Assembly (NCBI RefSeq): GCF_036898465.1
Contig: NZ_JARUMJ010000001.1
Span: 806,001-870,000 of the forward strand
Source of the DNA: Streptomyces sp. B21-105
GTDB lineage: Bacteria; Actinomycetota; Actinomycetes; Streptomycetales; Streptomycetaceae
Length of the DNA stretch: 64,000 nucleotides
Direction: 5' to 3'
Of this stretch, positions 32,433 through 40,500 are shown in pieces; the stretch's first letter is position 1; every line of letters begins with the position of its first letter. Made by a program: the position numbers and the translations under genes. The notes beneath the pieces are model-generated. The model did no database searches. It had not been told where the DNA came from and saw only the letters and a list, made by a program, of their open reading frames with translations.

Positions 32433-33989
32433 TCAGGCGCCGGCCGACACCTGGTCGGTGCGGCGCAGCGGGACGGCGAGTTCGAGGAGCGCGCGTTCCA
32501 GGGCGTGCAGGTGGGCCAGCACCGGCTCCGCCGGAGCGGCGTGCCGCGCCGCACCAGTGGCGGTGGCGGTGGCGGTGGGACGACGGCCGGCGGGCCGGGC
32601 GATGAGCGCCTCGACCGCGGCCTCCACCCGCCAGCACGCGGCGACGAGGCGGGCGTCGTGCGAGGCCTCCGGGTCCGCGGCGACCTCGGCGAGCCCGCGC
32701 ACCTCGCGGGCGCAGTCGTCGAGCAGCGCGAGCGCATGCCGGGCCCGGCCCCTGCGGGCCCGCAGCGGGCTGAGCGGATGCACGAGCGGAGCCGACGACA
32801 TCCGGACGCGGGCCAGGATCTGTTCGAGTTCGGCCACGCGCCGCGACGGGTCCGCGGTCGCGGCGCCCGAGAGCCGCGCGGCCGCCTCGGCCGTGCAGGC
32901 GTGCACGCAGCGCACCGCGCGCTCCACCCACGCGTCGGTGACGGAGTGCGTGGTCACCGGGAGGACCAGCAGCACCGCGAGGACGGCCCCCAGCGCGCCC
33001 ACCGCCGTCTCGGCCGCCCGCAGGGCGAGCAGCGCCGGGTCGAGCAGGCCCAGCAGCCCGTACAGCGCACTGGCCATGACCGTGACGGACAGCATCATCC
33101 ACGTGTAGGAGACGGCGGCCGTGTAGAAGATGCCGAAGACGCCGACGCCGACGACCACGGCGGACGCCACGGGCTCCCCGTGCAGGGGCACGGCCACCAG
33201 GAGTCCCAGCGCGAGCCCGAGGACGGTCCCGAGGAACCGCCGGAACCCGCGCACCAGCGTCTCACCGCGCGAGGCGGTGTTCACGAACACCCACCAGGTC
33301 GCGCCCACGGCCCAGTACCACCGCTGGTCGGAAAGGGCCTGCCCGGCGAACAGGGCGATCGCGGCGCCCACGGTCGCCTGGACGGCCTGCCGCGTCGTGA
33401 CGCGTGCGAGCCCGCGGCCACCGGTCGGCGGAGCCACGGTCGGCGGCGCGGGCGAGCGCCGCTCGTAGCACCACGCGCCGAAGCGCACCGCGGACGACGC
33501 CGCCAGCGACAGCAGCAGGGCCGCGCAGAGCTCCGGCAGCCGCGCGGGGACCGTGTGGAGGAACTGCGCGGCGAAGTACGTCATGAAGGCGAACACCCCG
33601 AGCGAGTGTCCCCGCGGGCCCCATCGACGCGCGTACGACCCGGCGCCCACGACGGCGAGGAAGACCAGGTCGCGGGCTACGGGGAGGTCGTGCAGGAAGG
33701 CCGCGAGCGTGAGCACCGGCAGCCCGACGGCGGGCAGCAGCGCCGTCGTCACGGCCTGGCCGCGCACGGTCGGGTCGGTGACCGTGAACAGGGCCAGCAG
33801 CGCGGCCAGACCCCCTGTGACAGCCGCCGTCAGCGTGTGTCCGGCCGCTCCGCACAGGGCGACGGCGAGCCCGACGCCGAGCACGGCCCGGGAGGCGAAC
33901 CGCAGCCGTACCCGCCCCGGATCCGGCGCCACGAAAGCCCTCTTCAACAACCTGCCCCGCCCTTTCCCACCCGGATGCCCCGACGACAC
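32433..33989 (-). CDS. FUSC-family membrane protein
   Basis: A 518-residue protein with two blocks of hydrophobic helices (about residues 30-165 and 205-335), each followed by a cytoplasmic stretch. This is the fusaric-acid-resistance-like (FUSC) layout of aromatic-acid efflux proteins. The second block carries the family segment RWYWAVGATWWVFVNTASRG followed by ETLVRGFRRFLGTVLGLALG. The C-terminal 180 residues are soluble and helical. GTG 33989 is assumed as start; no good ribosome site is seen. The substrate is unknown. The 247 bases downstream, up to the lactonase start, show no clear element. Confidence 0.8.
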   Translation of the reverse strand: MSSGHPGGKGRGRLLKRAFVAPDPGRVRLRFASRAVLGVGLAVALCGAAGHTLTAAVTGGLAALLALFTVTDPTVRGQAVTTALLPAVGLPVLTLAAFLHDLPVARDLVFLAVVGAGSYARRWGPRGHSLGVFAFMTYFAAQFLHTVPARLPELCAALLLSLAASSAVRFGAWCYERRSPAPPTVAPPTGGRGLARVTTRQAVQATVGAAIALFAGQALSDQRWYWAVGATWWVFVNTASRGETLVRGFRRFLGTVLGLALGLLVAVPLHGEPVASAVVVGVGVFGIFYTAAVSYTWMMLSVTVMASALYGLLGLLDPALLALRAAETAVGALGAVLAVLLVLPVTTHSVTDAWVERAVRCVHACTAEAAARLSGAATADPSRRVAELEQILARVRMSSAPLVHPLSPLRARRGRARHALALLDDCAREVRGLAEVAADPEASHDARLVAACWRVEAAVEALIARPAGRRPTATATATGAARHAAPAEPVLAHLHALERALLELAVPLRRTDQVSAGA

Positions 33990-34286
33990 GGAAAAGGCGC
34001 CGCGGAGTCCGCAGCGCCATCGACGGGGTCATCTCAGCACCGGAGGGGCGAATGGTTCAACCGACGACGGGAACACTGCGCCAACGGCACAGTCGAACCG
34101 GGTCTGACGCGGCCGCCGTCCGGCCAACGGCCCACTCGCCCCGCCATACGGTCCAGCCATACGCCCCGGTCACTCGCCCGGCCACCCGGTCCTCCACCGC
34201 CGTCGGGAGTCGCCGGATAGCGCTCCTCCCGGCCGTTGGTACTGTCGTCGCTGATCAGTGTGTGCACGAAGGGACCGGGCGACCAC

Positions 34287-34763
34287 ATGGCCGTGGACGA
34301 GCTGGACACCCGCATTCTGCGCCTGCTTCTCGAACAGCCGCGGACCAGCGTGCGGGAGTACGCCCGCCTGCTCGGCGTCGCCCGCGGCACGCTGCAGGCC
34401 CGCCTCGACCGGCTGGAGCGCGACGGCGTGATCACCGGCACGGGACCGACACTCTCCGCGGCCGCCCTGGGTCACCCGGTGCTCGCGTTCGTGCACATCG
34501 AGGTCACCCAGGGCCACCTCGACGACGTGGGCGACGCGCTGGCGGCTGTCCCCGAGATCGTCGAGGCCTTCTCCATCACCGGCGGCGGCGACCTCATCAC
34601 CCGGGTCGTCGCCCGGGACAACGCTCACCTCGAGGACGTGATCCAGAAGCTGATCAGCCTGCCCGGGGTGGTCCGCACCCGTACCGAGGTGGCGCTGCGC
34701 GAACGTGTGCCGCACCGGCTGCTGCCGCTGGTGCGGTCGATCGGGCGGACGGCCGCACGGTAG
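34287..34763 (+). CDS. Lrp/AsnC-family transcriptional regulator
   Basis: A 158-residue regulator. The N-terminal helix-turn-helix (residues 4-60) reads DELDTRILRLLLEQPRTSV, ARLLGVARGTLQARLDRLER, and the C-terminal RAM ligand domain contains EIVEAFSITGGGDLITRVVA and LPGVVRTRTEVAL. Family members bind amino acids and act as dimers or octamers. The ATG has AAGGGA upstream. The 297-base gap upstream separates it from the divergent FUSC gene; one could regulate the other, but no obvious operator is seen. Its stop lies 16 bases from that of the convergent LysR-type gene. Confidence 0.88.
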   Translation: MAVDELDTRILRLLLEQPRTSVREYARLLGVARGTLQARLDRLERDGVITGTGPTLSAAALGHPVLAFVHIEVTQGHLDDVGDALAAVPEIVEAFSITGGGDLITRVVARDNAHLEDVIQKLISLPGVVRTRTEVALRERVPHRLLPLVRSIGRTAAR

Positions 34764-34779
34764 CCCTGTCTGCCGTGCC

Positions 34780-35592
34780 CTAGGAACGGCGGCGGGGTTT
34801 TCCGCCGCCGGTTCCGCGCCGGCCGGCGCCGCCCTTCGTGCCGCCGCCGCTCCTGCCGCCGCCTCCGGACTTCGCGCCGCCGCTGCGGCCACGGGCAGCG
34901 CCGGCGCCCCCGCCGGTCTTGCGGGGCGCGCCGCCCTGCTGCGCCTTGCGCGGCTGGCGCTCCTTCGCCGGGGTCGGCTGAGCGCGCCCGCGCGTGCTGT
35001 TGACCGTGCGGCCGCGGACGATCCCGATGAAGTCCTCGACGAGGTCGGTGGTCGCCTCCTCGGGCCAGGCGAGCGCGACCTGTGATCCGGGGGCGTCGAC
35101 GACCGTGCGGTAGGTCAGGTCGCGGCGATGGTGCAGGCGGGCCAGGGACTGCGGCACCACCAGGACGCCGATGTTCGCCGCGACCAGCTCGATCGCGTCC
35201 TCGGTGGTCGCGGGCCGTTCGAACGCAGGCTCGCCGGGCGGCCGGTCCCAGCCGAGGACGTCGTCGAGGGGATGCAGGACCACCTCGTCGGCGAGGTCGT
35301 CCAGGGTGATCTCCTCCGCGGCGGTGATCACATGGTCCCTGGGGACCACGGCGACGGTCGCCTCCGTGTAGAGGGGGATCGCGCTGAGCACCGTCCGGTC
35401 GACGGGGAGGCGCACCAGGGCCGCGTCGGCGACACCGTCGCGCAGGGCGTCGGCGGCCTCGGCGGGGGTGACCTGGACGAGGGTGAGGGGGACGTCGGGC
35501 AGGCGCTCCGCCCAGATCCGCACCCACTTGGCGGGCGTCACTCCGGGGACGTACGCGAGCCGGAACGAGGGGGAGTCCGCCGAGTCGGTCAT
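34780..35592 (-). CDS. LysR substrate-binding-domain protein without HTH, with a basic Gly/Arg/Lys tail
   Basis: A 270-residue protein. Residues 8-195 form the periplasmic-binding-type effector domain of LysR regulators (FRLAYVPGVTPAKWVRIWAE, VADAALVRLPVDRTVL, VHPLDDVLGW-like, ELVAANIGVLVVPQSLARLH, VALAWPEEATTDLVEDFIGI). There is no N-terminal DNA-binding helix-turn-helix; the effector domain begins almost at once. Instead the last 70 residues are a disordered, strongly basic Gly/Arg/Lys/Ser tail (GGGRSGGGTKGGAGRRG), which could bind nucleic acid non-specifically. It is divergent from the DUF5997 gene with only 58 bases between them, a conserved streptomycete pair. Confidence 0.82.
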   Translation of the reverse strand: MTDSADSPSFRLAYVPGVTPAKWVRIWAERLPDVPLTLVQVTPAEAADALRDGVADAALVRLPVDRTVLSAIPLYTEATVAVVPRDHVITAAEEITLDDLADEVVLHPLDDVLGWDRPPGEPAFERPATTEDAIELVAANIGVLVVPQSLARLHHRRDLTYRTVVDAPGSQVALAWPEEATTDLVEDFIGIVRGRTVNSTRGRAQPTPAKERQPRKAQQGGAPRKTGGGAGAARGRSGGAKSGGGGRSGGGTKGGAGRRGTGGGKPRRRS

Positions 35593-35650
35593 CCCGCCAG
35601 GCTACCGGCTGTGGTCGGCGCTCTCGTCGGCGGCCGATACCCTGGACGGC

Positions 35651-36037
35651 ATGAAGTCGCAGCAGAACACCCAGACGATGAAGGCCGCCACCGCGGCGAA
35701 GAAGCTGGGTGTGTACCTCCCCGCCACGCCCGCCGAGTTCCAGGACGGCGACGTCTCGCGCGCCGAGCTGAACGAGCTGCAGGCGAACCCGCCCGCGTGG
35801 CTGGTGAAGCTGCGCGAGAGCGGTCCGCACCCCCGTCCGGTGGTCGCGGCCAAGCTGGGCGTCTCCATCGCGGGGCTGGCCCGGGGCGGGGTGACGGAGG
35901 CGCTGACCTCCGAGCAGATCGACGCGCTGAAGGAAGCGAAGCCGGACTGGCTGGAGAAGGAACGCGCCACGCAGGCCGAGGTCCGCAAGGAGACCGCGCG
36001 CATCAAGAAGCGGGACGCCGAACGGGCCGAGGGCTGA
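35651..36037 (+). CDS. DUF5997 family protein
   Basis: A 128-residue basic, soluble protein of the actinobacterial DUF5997 family, function unknown. The middle, RPVVAAKLGVSIAGLARGGV, has the pattern of a short helix-turn-helix, and the C-terminus is a charged helix (EKERATQAEVRKETARIKKR). It is divergent from a LysR-type effector-domain protein that lacks a DNA-binding domain, which raises the idea that the two work together as a split regulator. ATG 35651 is the only good start; no strong ribosome site is visible. Confidence 0.8.
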   Translation: MKSQQNTQTMKAATAAKKLGVYLPATPAEFQDGDVSRAELNELQANPPAWLVKLRESGPHPRPVVAAKLGVSIAGLARGGVTEALTSEQIDALKEAKPDWLEKERATQAEVRKETARIKKRDAERAEG

Positions 36038-36154
36038 CGCTGCCCTTCTCCGCACCGGCCTTCTCCGCACCGGGCCTCGCCCCCGCGCCGTCGCGTTGAC
36101 TACCATCTGGGCAGGTTCACCGACGTGGGTGTTTCGAGGTTGCTGGGGGTTGGG

Positions 36155-36544
36155 ATGGTTGCTGGTCGTGTGGTGCGCTTCGACAGCCAGCGGGGTTACG
36201 GGTTCATCGCTCCCGACGACGGCGGGGAGGATGTCTTCCTGCACGTCAACGACATGCTGATGCCCGAGTCCCAGGTGCGCCGGGGCATCGTGGTGGAGTT
36301 CGAGATCGAGGACGGCGAGCGCGGCCCCAAGGCGTCCGGGGTGCGGCTCGCGCGCGGCGAGGACGGCAAGCCCCTCGCCGCGGACGACGACGTCCTGTGC
36401 GACGTCCTCAGCACGGAGGAGTTCGTCCGGGACGTGACCGAGGCGCTGCTGACGGCGGCCCCGTCGCTCACCGGCGAGCAGATCGTGCAGGTGCGGACCG
36501 GGCTGGCTCAGTTCGCCAAGAACCATGGCTGGGTCGAGGGCTGA
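36155..36544 (+). CDS. cold-shock-domain protein with C-terminal extension
   Basis: A 129-residue protein. Residues 1-67 form a cold-shock OB-fold that binds single-stranded RNA or DNA: GRVVRFDSQRGYGFIAPDDG holds RNP1 (GYGFI) and EDVFLHVND holds RNP2. The remaining 60 residues (LSTEEFVRDVTEALLTAAPS, LTGEQIVQVRTGLAQFAKNH) form a helical extension absent from the usual 67-residue CspA-type proteins. The start ATG 36155 is preceded by a G-rich stretch. It lies between DUF5997 and the large operon but is separated by 143 bases from the latter. Confidence 0.87.
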   Translation: MVAGRVVRFDSQRGYGFIAPDDGGEDVFLHVNDMLMPESQVRRGIVVEFEIEDGERGPKASGVRLARGEDGKPLAADDDVLCDVLSTEEFVRDVTEALLTAAPSLTGEQIVQVRTGLAQFAKNHGWVEG

Positions 36545-36687
36545 CCCGGCCGGGCCGACGCGGCCGACGCGGTTGCCCACAAGTCCTCGACCGGGCTCTT
36601 CCCCAGGTCGACGCCCGTAAGGGCCCGTTGTCAGTGCCCTCCTCTACAGTTCCCGTCACTTGATCATTGCGGGTGCGGGAGGCACGC

Positions 36688-37542
36688 ATGGGGTGGGTGT
36701 CGGTCGGCGACTACGAAGTCGCCCTCGAGGACGGCAAGGTGGTGTGCCGCAACGCGGCCGGACGGCGATTGAAGGTCGTGCCGCCGAAGATCACCGACGA
36801 TCCGGCGGTGGTGGGTCTGCGTCAGCTCACCGAGTGGCTGGAAAGGCACGAACGCCAGTGCCTGGCCGACGTCGAGCGGTGGATGGTGCGTTCGCTGCCG
36901 GTGCCGTTCGAGGCCGTCGCGCGGGTGTGGCCCGACCCCGCCTGGCAGGCCGCCCTGCGCGACCTGGTCGTCACCGGGGCCGACGGCGAGGTCGCGGGGT
37001 TCCTGCGGGACGCCGATGTGGAGCGCGGCCTCGGCCTGGTCGACTTGGACGGCGACACCGTGCGCATCGTCCCCGACCTGGTCCGTCTCCCGCACCCCGT
37101 GCTCCTCGAAGACCTTGAGGAGCTGCGGGAGTTCGCCGTCGAACTCGGCGTCGAGCAGCGCGCCCAGCAGCTCTTCCGCGAGGTGTGGAGGCGTCCGCCC
37201 GCGCTCGACGCGCAGGACACGGCCGTCGAGGAGTACGCGGGCGGCGCCTTCAAGGAGCAGCGGTTCCTGCACGGCCGGGTCACCCAGCTCGGCTACCGCG
37301 TGCGTGGCGGTCACGCCGTCTGTTCCCTTCTGGAGGACGGCCGGACCGTCGAGGCCCGGGTGTGGGTCGGCGACTACGAGGGCTACGAGGAGGCGGAGAC
37401 CGGCCCCCTGGTGTTCACCGACTCCGCGGGCCGGGTGCTGAAACTCGGTCAGGTCGGGCCGGTGGCCTGGTCGGAGGGCATGCGAATGGCGGCCGCGCTG
37501 TACGCGGGACGCGACGTCGAGGACGAGGAGCGGGCGGCATGA
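36688..37542 (+). CDS. DUF4132 domain protein, first gene of the MoxR-VWA-SWIM operon
   Basis: A 284-residue protein whose second half (residues 100-284) matches the DUF4132 domain found at the C-terminus of E. coli MolR and YehI: LPHPVLLEDLEELREFAVEL, EQRFLHGRVTQLGYR, EARVWVGDYEGYEEAETGPL and VAWSEGMRMAAALY. E. coli relatives are about 1200 residues, so this is a short, detached form. The function is unknown. ATG 36688 has GGGAGG six bases upstream, making it the best ribosome site of the operon, and the stop overlaps the next start as ATGA. Confidence 0.78.
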   Translation: MGWVSVGDYEVALEDGKVVCRNAAGRRLKVVPPKITDDPAVVGLRQLTEWLERHERQCLADVERWMVRSLPVPFEAVARVWPDPAWQAALRDLVVTGADGEVAGFLRDADVERGLGLVDLDGDTVRIVPDLVRLPHPVLLEDLEELREFAVELGVEQRAQQLFREVWRRPPALDAQDTAVEEYAGGAFKEQRFLHGRVTQLGYRVRGGHAVCSLLEDGRTVEARVWVGDYEGYEEAETGPLVFTDSAGRVLKLGQVGPVAWSEGMRMAAALYAGRDVEDEERAA

Positions 37543-40500
37543 CGACCTACGACGAGGCCACCGCGGCCGCGCTGCTCGACGCCGGCGCCGTCCTGCCCCC
37601 GGGCAGCACGAACCGCGAGGACGCCGACACGCTCACGGTCCGGGCGTACACCCATCCCGCTCTGGGCGACCGGACGGTCGTGCGGCTCGTGCCGGACACC
37701 CTCGGCGAGGCCGAGGACCTGGCTCTGGACTTCCTCGGGCTGACCCGCCGGGCGCAGACGCCCGAGGTCGGCCAGGTGCGCCGGGAGACGCTCGGCTTCC
37801 CCGCGTGGGCGCTGGTCAACGATCCGGCGAACGGTCACCACGCGCTGGCGCTGGTCAAGGACGTCGAGCGGCTCGCACGGCAGGCCAAGTCCCGTCCCGG
37901 CACCGCCAAGGACGGCTTCGAGGAACTGGGCACCCGGCTCGGCCGGGCCGTGCCGCACTTCCTGCCGACCTTCTACGAGCAGGCGGCCCGCGTCTTCCTG
38001 CAGTACGAGAACACGACGTACGCCTCCGCGTTCTTCGGCAAGGCCCGCGAGGCCGAGCGGGTGCACGCGCTCACGGTCGACGAGGAGCGGCAGCGGGCCG
38101 TGTTCCTGGAGTTCGCCTTCGCCGGGGCGCTGACCGTCAAGGCGCTCAAGGAGCACGTCAAGGCGCTGGCCGCGCGGCTCGATCCGGCCGCGGCCTGGGC
38201 GCAGTTCCGGCAGCTGACCGTGGAGCGCTGCGCGGCCGGCATGCCGCCTTACGCGTCGCTGCCGCAGGACGCGCGCGGGCTGATCAAGGCCGCCGGTCTC
38301 GACCGGGTCGTAGAGGAGTGCGCCCTGGTCGCCGACCTGCTCGCGTCGCCCGCGGCGGTCCGGGCCCCCGCGTCCTTCTGGAGCGCCTACCGGCCGACGC
38401 TCGCCGTCCTCGCCGGGCAGCGGCCCGAGGTCCGCGGGCGCCTGCTGGAGATCATGCCGGCCGGCCTGGGCCGCTCCGTCGAGGACGACGAGTTCTGGCT
38501 GGCGCTGCTCGTGGAGTGCGGGGCCGACCGGCTCCTCACCGGCGAGGAGGCGGCCGGGGTGGACGCGGCGGACTGGCTCGGCCGGTGGGCGCTGCACCGC
38601 AAGCACGGCGGGAACGTCGGCGACCGCTCCCCGGCGACCCTCGCCCTCGTCGAGCGGATGGCGCCGCACCTGCGCGAGCAGGGCCGTCCCGTGGACCTGT
38701 GCACGGGTCGTTGGCGGTCCGGCGCCGACGTCGACCTGATGGACCTGTGCGCGGCGCAGGGCGTGCCGCTGACGCTGCCCGGCCCGGACGAGGTCGTCTT
38801 CCTCTCCCTGGACGGCTGGATCGGCAGGCCCGGTCCCGGGCGGCGCGACCTGACGGCGATGGCGGCCGACCCGCGCTTGCGGCGTCTGCTGTACGCCGGC
38901 ATCGGCACCGTCAAGGACCACCGGCTCGCCGGCGGGGTGCTGGACGGTCTGGCCGCGCACCCCGTGCTCGGCGACGTCCTGCGCGAGTGGCTGGAGGACG
39001 CGGCCGGGGAACTGACGGCGGCGGTCGGCCTGCCCGCCGCGCGGGCCGCCCTGGAACGGCTGCGCCCCTTCCGGGCGGTGGCCGCCCGGGTGAGCCCGGC
39101 GGCGGTGGCCGCGGTCGCCGCCCACGAGGTCGCCCCGCTGCTCGGGCACACGCTGCGCGCCGGCATCTTCGACGAACTGGGCTGGCCCGCGCTCGACGAG
39201 GCGCTGCGCCGGCTCGATGCCGAGACCAAGGCGGGCCGCAACCAGGACAACCCGATGACCGTCCACGAGGCGTGGCCCGCGCTCATCGTCTCGCGCGAGC
39301 ACAAGGTGTTCGTCGTCGGCCCGCAGGAGATCCTGCTGGAGCACGACCTGCGGCTGCCCGTGGAGCCGGACCGCTGGCAGCGCCCGGCGTTCCGCTACAC
39401 GGACGGCGAACTGCTGGTGATGTGGCGGCAGGACGGCAAGCAGTTCGGATACTGGTCCGCCCGCCCGGCCGACGTGTTCCCGCTCGGCGGCGAGCAGATC
39501 CCCCACTACTGGTACGGCGGCTCCGACGCGGGCGCTCCGTCGATCCCGCTGCCGAGCGGCGGACGGGCCACCGGCGGGCGCACCCTGCACGCCGGCGACA
39601 CCGTCCTGCCGGCGAGCCGGCGAGTCCTCTGCGACGGTGTCTCCCTGTGGCGCCAGGGCAGGGAGGGCCGCCGGCAGGTGTGGCTCGAGTACGACCCGGC
39701 CGGCGGCACGCACGGGCGTGCCTCGCTGCCCGCGTTCCTGCAGTCCGGCATCCGGGAGGACGCGACGCTGCGTCAGGAGCAGTGCCAGGTGCTGCCGCTC
39801 CGGCCGGGCCTGGAGCAGAGCCCGTTCGGGACGGACGGCACGGTGCTCGGACGCTGGGTGCGCACCGAGGGCGAGGGCGCCGAGGCACGCACGGTCGCCG
39901 GCACGCCGGACGGCCGGACCGTCGCCCTACCCCGGACCGACGGCCGGACGCCGGGCGAGTTGCTGGGCGCGCTGCGCCTGCCGGGCGGCGCCGAGCCGGT
40001 GGCCGTCGGCCTGCACCGGCAGGTCGCCCTGTACGCGGGCGACGGCTCGTCCGCGGCCGGTGAGCTCAGCCGGGTGACGCCGATGGAGCGCGGCAGCGAG
40101 TTCGCCGCCGGCACCCGGTTTGTCCCGCCGGTCGACTTCTGGCACGCGCTGCGTCCGCGCGACGAGGCCTCGTCGGCCGTGCTCCGGGCGCTGACCGACG
40201 AGCAGGCGGCCGGCCTGGTGCGGGCCTCGACCGAGGCGCTGGCGCAACGGCGGGCGACCCTGGCGGCGGCCGGGGCGGTCGACGGAACCGCGGACGCCCG
40301 GGCCGTCGCGCCGACCGCCGACGAGGTCCTCCGCCAGGTCGTGTCCGCCGGCCTGCCCTCGCTCGACGACCCCGGGATCGTCACGGGCGTCGCCGCGCTG
40401 GTACGCGCGGTGCTGCGACTCGAGGAGTCGACCGCCTCGTTCGTGGCGCCGCCGGCCGACCGGCCGAAGGCGCAGAGCCGACGCGTCCTCGGCATGTACG

